From: Sphingobacterium sp. UBA7855 | GTDB taxonomy: Bacteria; Bacteroidota; Bacteroidia; Sphingobacteriales; Sphingobacteriaceae | DNA length: 64,000 nt | Assembly: GCA_002500745.1 (NCBI GenBank) | Contig: DLST01000018.1 | Span: 567,838 to 631,837, forward strand | Direction of reading: 5' to 3' | Shown here: piece after piece, positions 46,615-55,454 of the stretch | Layout: every line of letters begins with the position of its first letter | Position numbering within the stretch: the stretch's first letter is position 1 | Notes under the pieces: generated by a model | What the model was told of the DNA's origin: nothing | Databases searched by the model: none | The model's input: the letters and a program-made list of their open reading frames with translations, nothing else | Made by a program: the position numbers and the translations under genes

Positions 46615-47079
46615 CTAATTCTTTAATAGAATAGGAACATCTAAAAACTCGCCTTCCTCTGTACTGCTCTCGAACACCAGCTTGATCATAACCGGCTTAT
46701 CCGTTTTCTTCCAATCCTTAACAACCACCTGTATATCCACAGGCTTATCTTCTTCTAATAAATAATGCAGATAATTCTGTTTATCTTCGAACTTAACCAA
46801 AACATTGCCCATTTGGATCTCTGAAAAAAAATGAGGCTGTTTTTTCTGATCGAACACTTGCGTTGAAAACGTATTCATTTTATATTCCCTCGGATCAGTA
46901 CTGTACGATATAGCAAATAGATTAACCACCAATTCTTTCTTAGATTCATCTACATAATATCCCTTGACATCAAACTGAATATCGTCAACAACCAGCAAGG
47001 AATCTGCAGACTGCGCATGTACTATTCTGCCCCCAAGGAAAAGTATGAAGATGGAAATATATCGAACAAAAATATTCAT
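46615..47079 (-). CDS. Secreted protein of unknown function
   Basis: 154 residues from the ATG at 47079, which gives a clean signal peptide (MNIFVRYISIFILFLGGRIVHAQ). The mature part is beta-rich (SLLVVDDIQFDVKGYYVDESKKELVVNLFAISYS), suggesting a small beta-sandwich. I do not recognise the family. It is 66 bp downstream of the DUF4293 gene on the same strand. Confidence 0.7.
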   Translation of the reverse strand: MNIFVRYISIFILFLGGRIVHAQSADSLLVVDDIQFDVKGYYVDESKKELVVNLFAISYSTDPREYKMNTFSTQVFDQKKQPHFFSEIQMGNVLVKFEDKQNYLHYLLEEDKPVDIQVVVKDWKKTDKPVMIKLVFESSTEEGEFLDVPILLKN

Positions 47080-47145
47080 ATCATATATACTTAAAAAAGC
47101 CACGAAGACCGTAGCTTTGATTATTATTGTATTATTATTTTAAAA

Positions 47146-47628
47146 TTATGCCCGTAAGCGATCCGCAGATCGGATTAACTTTTCATCTTTACGCACGCCT
47201 CCCATGGCTAACGCACAGAAAATAATCGAAATTGGCAATAAAAAGAATCCCACGCCGATATTTCCAGCACCCAAAAATTGGCTTACTGTAGCTAGATGGG
47301 TACTTGCAGATGAATATAACCATATTGCAAATAATATAATCGCCACAATCTCCACCCAGATTAGCAAAAGTTGAACTTTACGTTTTTTAAACTTAAATAT
47401 CGTAAATATCGGGAGCCCTCCCAACAAAACGGTTGCTACAGTCTGAAGGATATACCCGAAGCCCCCTTCATGTACAGACTGGCCTGCAGCCACACCATAC
47501 ACGCCAGTTACTTTTACATTTTTTCCTAAACCCACTAAATCACTATAATTAACATAGGGAAATAGAAACAAGCCGAATATAACTAGTCCTGCTATCAGCA
47601 AATAAACAGTTTGGATACGTTGAATCAT
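47146..47628 (-). CDS. DUF4293 family membrane protein
   Basis: 160 residues with four membrane helices and the DUF4293 start MIQRIQTVYLLIAGLVIFGLFLFPY; the third and fourth helices are around LLLIWVEIVAIILFAIWLY and FFLLPISIIFCALAMGGVRKDEKLIRSADRLR, the latter ending in the conserved basic tail. The family is restricted to Bacteroidota and has no known function. Confidence 0.88.
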   Translation of the reverse strand: MIQRIQTVYLLIAGLVIFGLFLFPYVNYSDLVGLGKNVKVTGVYGVAAGQSVHEGGFGYILQTVATVLLGGLPIFTIFKFKKRKVQLLLIWVEIVAIILFAIWLYSSASTHLATVSQFLGAGNIGVGFFLLPISIIFCALAMGGVRKDEKLIRSADRLRA

Positions 47629-47649
47629 AGTTTAATTTTTGTATAGCAA

Positions 47650-47680
47650 CAAACTTAGATAAATTGATCTTTATATGCAA
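47650..47680 (-). promoter_or_regulatory. Promoter of the DUF4293 gene (repeated extended type)
   Basis: On the minus strand TTGCATATAAA begins at 47680 and TAAGTTTG ends at 47650, spacer 20 bp, 21 bp before the start codon. Nearly identical to the fcl and murF promoters. Confidence 0.85.
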
Positions 47681-47815
47681 TATAATTGCTTGCGAAAAAC
47701 AATCAACTTTATAACTCTTTAAGTAGAAAAACAATCAAATCTCCATTTTGTTGTAATTTTTTACCGGATACCAAAGGGCATCTTTATAGAAAGCTTTATC
47801 TTTGCGAAAAAAAAC

Positions 47816-48337
47816 ATGTTATATATTTACGGCGCAACTGCCCACGCAAAAACTGCAGTCGATGTAGCAGAAGACCTCGCGATTGAAATTGGTGGCCTTA
47901 TCGACAAATCGCTGCTCATTGAAGATGTATTTGATTATGAGGTTCAACTTCATCATCAAGTTAAAGAAACGGAAGAAGATTTCTTTATTGCAGTCAAAAA
48001 TCCGGGTCTTCGTCAACGGATTGTCTCGGAAAATGCTGGCTGGAACTACAAGACGCTCATACATCCGAAAGCGTTCGTATCAAAGAGAGCCGAAATTGGA
48101 GAAGGTACCATTATCCTTCCTGGCGCTTCTGTCGCTCCTGATGTACAGATAGGCGACCACTGCGTTATCTCGGGCTCTGCAGTTATCGAAAGTAATACCA
48201 TTATTGAAGATTTCGTTAATATCGGACCAAATGTTTCAATTGGATCAAATGTTCTTGTAGGACGAGGTTCCGAAATTAAAGCAAATACACGTATTGAGGA
48301 TGAAGAAACTATTCCTAAAGAGAGTATTATTGTTTAA
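47816..48337 (+). CDS. Sugar O-acyltransferase, hexapeptide-repeat (NeuD-like)
   Basis: 173 residues. A short N-terminal nucleotide-sugar-like domain (MLYIYGATAHAKTAVDVAEDL) is followed from about residue 75 by a left-handed beta-helix of hexapeptide repeats (IHPKAFVSKRAEIGEGTIILPGASVAPDVQIGDHCVISG). This layout is that of NeuD/PglD-type acetyltransferases that modify sugars for surface glycans. Donor and acceptor are unknown. A TATCTTTG element lies at 47797-47804, 12 bp before the start. Its stop codon abuts that of the convergent ABC transporter. Confidence 0.85.
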   Translation: MLYIYGATAHAKTAVDVAEDLAIEIGGLIDKSLLIEDVFDYEVQLHHQVKETEEDFFIAVKNPGLRQRIVSENAGWNYKTLIHPKAFVSKRAEIGEGTIILPGASVAPDVQIGDHCVISGSAVIESNTIIEDFVNIGPNVSIGSNVLVGRGSEIKANTRIEDEETIPKESIIV

Positions 48338-50101
48338 TTAAATTCCTGCGGAATGAAATTGCAAGTCGTATAGTTTCTTATAGTAACCATCAAAAGATAA
48401 CAACTCTTGATGTGTTCCGATTTCTTTTATTTCGCCTTTATCCAACACAATAATCTTGTCCGCCTTCTGAATGGTGGACAAGCGGTGAGCAATAACAATT
48501 GATGTTCTACCCTTCATTAAATTGTCAATTGCATACTGGATTAGCTCTTCCGTTTCGGTATCTACCGAAGAGGTCGCTTCATCCAAGATAAGAATCCGGG
48601 GATCGTGCACCAGCGCCCGTATAAAAGAAATCAACTGTGCCTGTCCGGCAGACAAAGTCGCTCCCCGCTCTTTCACATCATAATCATAGCCCCCGGGCAG
48701 CCGCATAATAAAATTATGCGCTCCTACTTCCTTCGCGGCTGCGATGACCTGCTCCCTAGAAATCGTTGGATCACCGAGGGTAATATTGTTGAGAACACTA
48801 TCTGAAAAAAGGAATACATCCTGCAATACCGTTGCTATTGTATTTCTCAAATAATCAAGGTCATAATCGCGGATATTACGGCCGTCCAACAGAATTTCAC
48901 CTTTATTTATTTCATAAAACCGGCTCAGAATGTTGATCGTCGAAGACTTTCCGGCACCAGTAGCTCCCACTAAAGCCAAAGTCTCCCCTGGATTGACATT
49001 GAAATTCACATCCTTCAGCACCCAGTTTTCTTCATTATAGGCGAACCAAACTTGCTTAAACACAATTTCTCCGTTGATATGACGGGGTTTCAAGATTCCT
49101 AAATTTGGTGTCTTTTCGTCAGTGTCCAGGACTTCAAAGATGCGCTCAGCGCTCACCATCCCCATTTGAAGGGTATTAAACTTATCTATAAGCTCCCGAA
49201 TGGGTCTAAAGATCATATTGATATACATGATAAAAGCGACCACGACACCTGGAGAGATCACATCCCCCATAATCTGCTTGGAACCGAACCAGACCAATAA
49301 CCCCAGGGCAATGGCCATGATAATTTCCAATACGGGGAAAAAGATGGAGAAGTACCAATTCGTCCGGATATGTGCATTTCGATGTTGTGCATTAATCTCC
49401 TTAAACTTATCCATTTCTTGCCTTTCGCGCGCAAAATATTGGATAATACCGACTCCCGTAATGTGTTCTTGCAGAAAAGTGTTCAAGTTGGAAACCCATT
49501 TTCTAACATCAATAAAAGCAGATTTCATCGCCTCTTTAAACACATAAGTCGCTCCCACCATCAAAGGCATTGGAATCAAAACAATCAATGTCAGTTTCCA
49601 GTCGGAGTAAAACATGACAACTAGAATAACAATCAGCTGTAATAGATCACCAATAATTTGAATCAACCCTTCAGAAAAAATATTCGAAAGGGTTTCCAGA
49701 TCAGAGATGGTACGTGTTATCAATTTCCCCAATGCCGTACGATCGAAATATTTCAACCTGAGTTGTACGATGTGATTAAATACCTGAATTCGGATATCGC
49801 GAATTACGGACTGCCCCAAGGTATTCGTCATTAGGGTATGATAATAACGGATCAAAGTCTGCAGGATGACCAGGGCCAACATCGCTATCAACATAAAAGA
49901 TAATCCGCTTGTATCGAAGTTTAAGATATAGTTATCCAGTGTATGCTGAATTAGCATGGGCAAAGCGGGCGCCACAGCGGCTAACAATATCGTTAGAACG
50001 ACCGATATCCAAAATGCGACATGATACGGCCGCATATAGCGACTCATGCGCTTTACCAAATTGATATCGTAGGTTTTACCAGTTATTTTATCTTGACTCA
50101 C
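48338..50101 (-). CDS. ABC exporter, fused permease and ATPase (MsbA/MdlB-like)
   Basis: 587 residues from a GTG start. The six-helix permease part (about 1-320) is followed by an ATPase with Walker A GATGAGKSS (about 378-386), signature TLSAGQAQLISF and Walker B ILILDEATSSVDTETE. LSAGQ in place of LSGGQ is typical of the MdlB-type subfamily. Half-transporter that works as a dimer; substrate (lipid, drug or peptide) cannot be read. It is 24 bp after truA on the same strand. Confidence 0.9.
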   Translation of the reverse strand: MSQDKITGKTYDINLVKRMSRYMRPYHVAFWISVVLTILLAAVAPALPMLIQHTLDNYILNFDTSGLSFMLIAMLALVILQTLIRYYHTLMTNTLGQSVIRDIRIQVFNHIVQLRLKYFDRTALGKLITRTISDLETLSNIFSEGLIQIIGDLLQLIVILVVMFYSDWKLTLIVLIPMPLMVGATYVFKEAMKSAFIDVRKWVSNLNTFLQEHITGVGIIQYFARERQEMDKFKEINAQHRNAHIRTNWYFSIFFPVLEIIMAIALGLLVWFGSKQIMGDVISPGVVVAFIMYINMIFRPIRELIDKFNTLQMGMVSAERIFEVLDTDEKTPNLGILKPRHINGEIVFKQVWFAYNEENWVLKDVNFNVNPGETLALVGATGAGKSSTINILSRFYEINKGEILLDGRNIRDYDLDYLRNTIATVLQDVFLFSDSVLNNITLGDPTISREQVIAAAKEVGAHNFIMRLPGGYDYDVKERGATLSAGQAQLISFIRALVHDPRILILDEATSSVDTETEELIQYAIDNLMKGRTSIVIAHRLSTIQKADKIIVLDKGEIKEIGTHQELLSFDGYYKKLYDLQFHSAGI

Positions 50102-50125
50102 GTTAAATTCTATATGTATTAAATA

Positions 50126-50881
50126 CTATAAATAAGGATATGCTACTTCTGTTAAATACAAGCCATGTGCCGGCACGGAAACGCCAGCTTTCCCTCGGTT
50201 CTTGCTATGAATTACCTCTTGCATAAACGAAATTGGCTTCCCTTTTATTCCGATTTCTAACGATGTGCCCACAATAGCACGCACCATATTACGCAAAAAA
50301 CGATCTGCTGAAATGTGGAAAACCAATTGTTGCTCATTATGCCATACCCATTCTGCTCTACGAATATCGCAAATATTTGTAAACACCTGCGTATGAGACT
50401 TACTAAAGCATTCGAAATCTTGCTTACCCAATAAAAACTGTGCCGCTTCATTCATCTTTTCTACATCGGGGCGATCGCGCATAAAACATGAATAGGGATA
50501 TAGGAAAGGATCTTTATGAAAATGAAGATGGTACTCATATGATCTTTGTGTCGCATCAAAGCGTGCATGCGCTTCAGGCTCCACTTCAATCAAGCGCTTT
50601 ACTGCCACATCAAAAGGCAATAAGGCGTTAAGTGAATGAATAAATCGATCTGCTTTTTGCAAAATGCCCACAGGAACAACATCAAAATGTGCATACAATT
50701 GTTTCGCATGAACACCGGTATCTGTGCGGCCAGCACCAGTTGTTTCGATGGGTTCCCGCAATAGGATTTCAAGCGCATTATTCAGTACTTCTTGCACGGA
50801 AATTGCATTATTCTGAATCTGCCAACCATGATAAGCCTGCCCAAAATAGGCTATTTCTAAAAAAAAACGTCTTTTATCCAT
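50126..50881 (-). CDS. truA: tRNA pseudouridine(38-40) synthase
   Basis: 251 residues from the ATG at 50881, where family similarity begins (RRFFLEIAYFGQAYHGWQIQ). The catalytic Asp is D54 in GRTDTGVHA. The C-terminal FLRNMVRAIVGTSLEIG segment is also diagnostic. TruA modifies U38-U40 in the anticodon arm of many tRNAs. Probably co-transcribed with the ABC exporter behind it. Confidence 0.95.
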   Translation of the reverse strand: MDKRRFFLEIAYFGQAYHGWQIQNNAISVQEVLNNALEILLREPIETTGAGRTDTGVHAKQLYAHFDVVPVGILQKADRFIHSLNALLPFDVAVKRLIEVEPEAHARFDATQRSYEYHLHFHKDPFLYPYSCFMRDRPDVEKMNEAAQFLLGKQDFECFSKSHTQVFTNICDIRRAEWVWHNEQQLVFHISADRFLRNMVRAIVGTSLEIGIKGKPISFMQEVIHSKNRGKAGVSVPAHGLYLTEVAYPYL

Positions 50882-51080
50882 TATATGTAACAAAGGTACG
50901 TTTTTCCAAATGAGCATCATTTCTCAGTAGAACGAATTTGCTCATTTTACTCATTATTTAATTCTTACATGACAAAACTGTTTGTTTTGCACTTCCTTTT
51001 TACTCAAATCTGCCTGATGGGTAATTTGGTATTCAGCGGCACCAAAGCCACAGTAAACACCTACTATCTTCGCCATGCGA

Positions 51081-51124
51081 CCACGGTAAGTCCACCGTGA
51101 GTCCACGTTGAGTCCACCTTTTAA
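51081..51124. repeat. Four degenerate 11-bp tandem units
   Basis: CCACGGTAAGT, CCACCGTGAGT, CCACGTTGAGT, CCACCTTTTAA in direct succession; a further CCACAGTAAAC at 51048-51058 is exactly three units upstream in phase. The array lies in the 331-bp gap between truA and murF (50882-51212), which has no other visible feature except a weak inverted repeat around TGCGACCA / TGGTCGCA. Confidence 0.85.
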
Positions 51125-51212
51125 AGTACATTCAATGCGGGAGCATCATGGTCGCAATATGGTTGCGCGCCAAACTTATCCCCTAGTTGTGCATAACACA
51201 AAGCTAAAAAGG

Positions 51213-52514
51213 CTATAGTAATTCGACTAAATTTTCAAACGCCATGCCCCTTGAGGCTTTCAGTAAAACCGTGCTGTTCATTACTGGCGTGTCACGGATG
51301 GCTTGTTTTGCTTCGGCAGTAGTTTCATAAAACTCTCCCCCCTCGTATCGATGCACAAAAAACTCTTTTCCAACAAAGATCTTGCGATCAGCTGGGATAG
51401 ATCTTACGTTTTCGACAATTTTTTTATGCTCTTCAAAAGATTCTTCTCCCAATTCGAACATATCTCCCAATACAATTGCTTTCTTATCTGCATCAATAAT
51501 ACGGATATTATCTAGTGCAGCGGACATGCTCGTTGCATTTGCATTATAATAATCGCAGATCAGTGTATTGTGTGCAGTTTTCATCACCTGAGAACGATTG
51601 TTCGTTGGGGTGTACCCTTCAATCCCCCGATTGATGGCAGCAGCAGAAATGTCAAAATGCAACCCTACGGCAATAGCAGCTAGAAAATTTTCGGTGTTAT
51701 AAGATCCTGTTAATTGGGTATTTACTATATAAGAGTCGGTCGTACCCTTCTTTTGCCATTCAATTTGCAACAGAGGATTTGCTTTAAGAAGCTTCCCTAT
51801 GACCTGATTATTTTCCGAAAAACCATAAGTAACAATATCGGTAATTTGGCGGGCGGCAGCCATTTCCTTGAGATGTGGATTATCCGCCTGCAAAAATAAT
51901 ACACCCTGATGGTCCTGCAACCAGTCGTACAGTTCGCCTTTGGTTGTCTTTACACCTTCAAAAGATCCAAAACCCTCGAGATGTGCTTTACCAACGTTGG
52001 AAATCAAACCATGTGTCGGTTCGGCAATTCCACATAAAAAAGCAATTTCTTTTAAATGATTTGCTCCCATTTCTATGATTGCCAGTTCGATCGAATCGTC
52101 TATTGCTAATAAAGTTAACGGAACTCCAATGTGGTTATTTAAATTTCCTTTCGTTGCATATGCCTTGAACTTTTGTGAAACCACCGCATATAACAGCTCT
52201 TTGGTTGTTGTTTTTCCATTCGTACCAGTCACGCCAATAATGGGAATATGCAATTGATGCCGGTGATAATTCGCAAGCTGCTGCAATGTATTAAGAACAT
52301 CATCAACAAGAATATACCTTTCATCTTTTTGGTAAATATCTTCGTCAATAACAACATATTTAGCGCCCATTTCAATCGCATTTTCTGCGAACGTATTGCC
52401 ATTGAAATTAGCCCCTTTTAAAGCGAAAAAGATACTATCTTTTCCAATTTTACGTGTATCTGTTGTAATATTCGGATACTGTTTATAAATCTGATAGAGT
52501 GATTGGATATCCAT
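51213..52514 (-). CDS. murF: UDP-N-acetylmuramoyl-tripeptide--D-alanyl-D-alanine ligase
   Basis: 433 residues from the ATG at 52514; the upstream in-frame TTG lies inside the -7 box. Adds D-Ala-D-Ala to the peptidoglycan precursor in the cytoplasm. N-terminal uridine-binding domain (TDTRKIGKDSIFFALKG), central ATP motif GTNGKTTT (97-104), then NNHIGVPLTLL and a C-terminal ligase domain with CDYYNANATSMSAALD. It is not in a dcw-type cell-wall cluster here but stands alone. Confidence 0.96.
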   Translation of the reverse strand: MDIQSLYQIYKQYPNITTDTRKIGKDSIFFALKGANFNGNTFAENAIEMGAKYVVIDEDIYQKDERYILVDDVLNTLQQLANYHRHQLHIPIIGVTGTNGKTTTKELLYAVVSQKFKAYATKGNLNNHIGVPLTLLAIDDSIELAIIEMGANHLKEIAFLCGIAEPTHGLISNVGKAHLEGFGSFEGVKTTKGELYDWLQDHQGVLFLQADNPHLKEMAAARQITDIVTYGFSENNQVIGKLLKANPLLQIEWQKKGTTDSYIVNTQLTGSYNTENFLAAIAVGLHFDISAAAINRGIEGYTPTNNRSQVMKTAHNTLICDYYNANATSMSAALDNIRIIDADKKAIVLGDMFELGEESFEEHKKIVENVRSIPADRKIFVGKEFFVHRYEGGEFYETTAEAKQAIRDTPVMNSTVLLKASRGMAFENLVELL

Positions 52515-52532
52515 GTTGAGCAATTTGTTGAA

Positions 52533-52563
52533 CAAACTTAGAGAAATTGCTTTTTATATGCAA
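52533..52563 (-). promoter_or_regulatory. Promoter of murF (repeated extended type)
   Basis: On the minus strand TTGCATATAAA begins at 52563 and TAAGTTTG ends at 52533 with a 20-bp spacer, 18 bp before the ATG. It differs from the fcl promoter at only one or two positions over 31 bp. Confidence 0.85.
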
Positions 52564-52607
52564 TACAATTATCTTTCGTCTAAACAATTTAGCATCTAAC
52601 ACCTTTC

Positions 52608-52633
52608 CGCAAACGTGACCGATAACGTTTGCG
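52608..52633 (+). promoter_or_regulatory. Inverted-repeat operator upstream of the pectin operon (LacI-type)
   Basis: Perfect 9-bp arms CGCAAACGT / ACGTTTGCG 8 bp apart; counting through to the centre, the 12-base half sites agree at 10 positions around a central CG. Dyads with a central CG and AAACGT arms are typical of LacI-family regulators. It lies 75 bp before the first pectin gene and 94 bp from murF. No LacI gene is in the window. Confidence 0.7.
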
Positions 52634-52707
52634 CATTTATTTTGAGGGATTTTCTTTAACGAAGGCTTTAATATTGGTAATTTCATTGACCAATTAAACA
52701 ATCTGGA

Positions 52708-53688
52708 ATGCGAGCAACTATACTTTCTCTTTTTTTAATCCCTTTTTTTCTTTTTGCTGTGGACGTAAAGCGTTACGACTTTACTGTGGCGGCGGATGGT
52801 ACTGGAGATTTCACCACGGTTCAAGACGCCATCAATGCTGTCCCTGATTTTCGAAAAAAGGAGACTAAAATATTTATTAAAAATGGAACCTATCGCGAAA
52901 AAATCATTGTGCCGGGCAGTAAGCAGTTTGTCACCTTGATTGGTGAAGATAAATTTCGAACGGTTATCAGTCACGATGATTACGCACAAAAGAAAAATCG
53001 TTTTGGCGAAGAAATGGGTACCTCTGGCTCTGCAACATTCTATTGTTATGGCGATGACTTTACAGCTTTAAACCTTTCTTTTGAGAACGTATCTGGCCCG
53101 GTGGGGCAGGCTGTTGCAGCCTGGATAGCAGGCGATCGCAACCTGTTTCTCCATTGTCGCTTCTTGGGTTTTCAAGACACCTTGTATACCTATGGGAAAG
53201 GTGCGAGGCAGTTTTATTTTCAATGCTATATCGAAGGAACGGTGGATTTTATCTTTGGCGCGTCCACAGCTTGGTTCGAGGACTGCGAACTACATTGCAA
53301 AAACAGCGGATATATTACCGCCGCCGCAACTCCAGAGCAAGCAGACTTTGGCTATATTTTTAACAACTGCAAGGTAACTGGAAATAAAGACACAAAGAGT
53401 TTCTACTTAGGTCGGCCTTGGCGGCCTTATGCCAAAGTAATCTTCATGAATTGTAACCTACCAAAATTTATAGAAAGCAAAGGGTGGCACAACTGGGGAA
53501 AGGAATCGAACGAAAAGACAGCCTATTTTGCAGAATATAACAGTAAAGGAGCAGGTTCCATGTCACAAAGTCGTGTCAAATGGAGTCATATCCTAACAGA
53601 TAGAGAAGTAAAAAACATTACTATTCAGCATATTTTCAAGGATTGGACGCCAAATCTCTCATTCGATAGCCTAAGTGATGGCCGGTAA
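52708..53688 (+). CDS. Pectin methylesterase (CE8)
   Basis: 326 residues with a signal peptide (about 1-17). The CE8 motifs are in order: TVAADGTGDFTTVQDAINAVP, GQAVAAW (about 134-140), GFQDTLYTYG with the first catalytic Asp (about 154-163), GTVDFIFG with the second Asp (about 176-183) and LGRPWRPYAK (about 235-244). It removes methyl groups from pectin outside the cytoplasm so that the following lyases and hydrolases can act. First gene of the pectin operon. Confidence 0.94.
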   Translation: MRATILSLFLIPFFLFAVDVKRYDFTVAADGTGDFTTVQDAINAVPDFRKKETKIFIKNGTYREKIIVPGSKQFVTLIGEDKFRTVISHDDYAQKKNRFGEEMGTSGSATFYCYGDDFTALNLSFENVSGPVGQAVAAWIAGDRNLFLHCRFLGFQDTLYTYGKGARQFYFQCYIEGTVDFIFGASTAWFEDCELHCKNSGYITAAATPEQADFGYIFNNCKVTGNKDTKSFYLGRPWRPYAKVIFMNCNLPKFIESKGWHNWGKESNEKTAYFAEYNSKGAGSMSQSRVKWSHILTDREVKNITIQHIFKDWTPNLSFDSLSDGR

Positions 53689-53776
53689 CGATTGCATAAG
53701 TTTTTCATCCAAGTTACAAACAAAGAATGTACAATTGCTTTTGCAAATAACCATTTTTAAACCAAAATGTAAAAAA

Positions 53777-55447
53777 ATGACTCCGTTTAAAAGGTACTAT
53801 TCCCGTACATTACAATTCGCACTCGGTTTGTTTCTTATGCTTCCACAGATTGGCATGTCGCAAGAACCGGCTCGTCCAGTGATACAGCAGGTCGAATTTA
53901 AAAAAGACACTTTAAATATTAGTAATTATGGAGCCAAAGGAAATGGTCAATTTCTGAATACGGCGACTATTAACCAAACCATACGCACGTGTAGTGAACG
54001 TGGTGGGGGCGTGGTATTGATCCCTGCAGGGATTTGGCTCACAGGCCCTATTGAGATGCAGAGTAATGTAAATCTACACCTTAAACGAGATGCGGTCTTG
54101 CTATTTACCAAGGATTTTGATCAGTACAAACTTGTTGAATCAAATTGGGAAGGAGAGCCAGCATGGCGGAATCAAAACCCAATATCGGGTAAAAATCTAA
54201 GCAATATTGCTATTACAGGTGCTGGTATCATTGATGGAAGCGGCGATGCTTGGCGGATGGTAAAAAAAAGCAAACTCACAAGCTCTCAATGGAAAAACCT
54301 TGTAGCATCTGGCGGGACAGTCGATAGCGATGCCGCAATATGGTACCCCTCGGAAAGTTCTCTTAGAGGTTCAAAACAAAAGAAGGCGGGCGTAATCCGT
54401 CCGGGTACGACCGCCGAAGACTTCAAAGATGTTAAAGATTTTTTACGTCCCAATCTTTTGGTATTTACAAATTGTAAAAAAGTATTAATAGAAGGGGTTA
54501 CAATCCAAAACTCCCCAGCCTGGAATATACATCCCCTTTTATGTGAAGACCTTACCTTACGTAAAGTATCTGTCCGCAACCCTTGGTATGGCCAAAATGG
54601 GGATGGTGTAGATGTTGAATCTTGTAAGAACGTCCTCATTGAAGATTGCACTTTCGATGTTGGTGATGACGGCATTTGTATTAAGTCCGGTCGCGATAAA
54701 GCGGGGCGAGAACGGGGTAAACCAACAGAAAATGTCATTATCCGCAACAGTGTTGTTTATCACGCTCATGGGGGCTTTGTGATTGGCAGTGAGATGAGTG
54801 GCGGGGCGCGCAATATATGGGTTGAAGACTGTTCATTTATTGGTACTGACATTGGACTTCGTTTCAAAACAACACGTGGAAGAGGTGGAATCGTTGAAAA
54901 TATATTTATCAATAACATCAATATGGTTGATATCCCCGGTGAAGCGATCTTATTCGATATGTATTATGCTGCTGTAGATCCGGTACCGCTTGCTGGAGAA
55001 AAGAGACCGGCGATAAAATCAGTCAACATTCCAGTCACAGAAGAGACACCCCAATTCAAGAATTTCTATATCAAAAATATTGTAGCTAAGGGAGCTTCAA
55101 AAGGGATTTTCTTCCGAGGTCTTCCTGAAATGCACATTCAGAACATCTGGATTGAGCATGCAACACTGCAGGCAAATAAAGGAATTGAGATCATTGAAGC
55201 TTCGCAAATCAATCTTAAAAATATTGTATTAAAAACACAGCAAAGTAATCCACTCATTACTATTGAAAACAGCAGCGGCATACATTTGGACAATATCCAG
55301 GCACTGGATACTCCTGAGGTGTATGTCCAAGTATCTGGCGATACAAGTGACAATATACGACTAACAAAATCCAATACATCCTCGGCTAAAGTTGTCAGTC
55401 AATTTATTGCAGGAAGTACAGAAAAGTCCTTAACAATTAAAAATTAG
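53777..55447 (+). CDS. Polygalacturonase, glycoside hydrolase family 28
   Basis: 556 residues from the ATG at 53777, which gives a proper signal peptide (ending GMSQ); a longer frame overlaps the preceding gene. It folds as a right-handed beta-helix. Catalytic blocks of GH28 are present: GDGVDVESC (about 275), GDDGICIKSG (about 296), HGGFVIGSEMSGG (about 331) and RFKTTRGRGG (about 361). Cleaves polygalacturonan, probably in the periplasm or at the surface. GH105 follows after a few bases. Confidence 0.93.
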   Translation: MTPFKRYYSRTLQFALGLFLMLPQIGMSQEPARPVIQQVEFKKDTLNISNYGAKGNGQFLNTATINQTIRTCSERGGGVVLIPAGIWLTGPIEMQSNVNLHLKRDAVLLFTKDFDQYKLVESNWEGEPAWRNQNPISGKNLSNIAITGAGIIDGSGDAWRMVKKSKLTSSQWKNLVASGGTVDSDAAIWYPSESSLRGSKQKKAGVIRPGTTAEDFKDVKDFLRPNLLVFTNCKKVLIEGVTIQNSPAWNIHPLLCEDLTLRKVSVRNPWYGQNGDGVDVESCKNVLIEDCTFDVGDDGICIKSGRDKAGRERGKPTENVIIRNSVVYHAHGGFVIGSEMSGGARNIWVEDCSFIGTDIGLRFKTTRGRGGIVENIFINNINMVDIPGEAILFDMYYAAVDPVPLAGEKRPAIKSVNIPVTEETPQFKNFYIKNIVAKGASKGIFFRGLPEMHIQNIWIEHATLQANKGIEIIEASQINLKNIVLKTQQSNPLITIENSSGIHLDNIQALDTPEVYVQVSGDTSDNIRLTKSNTSSAKVVSQFIAGSTEKSLTIKN

Positions 55448-55454
55448 GAACGTG

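Noticed and set aside
40142..47776. Shared 14-mer ACCGGATACCAAAG at 40142 and 47763
   Set aside because: One or a few 14-base matches are expected by chance in 64 kb, and there is no extended similarity around either copy.
54286..54747. 153-codon minus-strand frame inside the polygalacturonase gene
   Set aside because: The + strand frame carries all GH28 catalytic motifs; the reverse frame has no features of a real protein.
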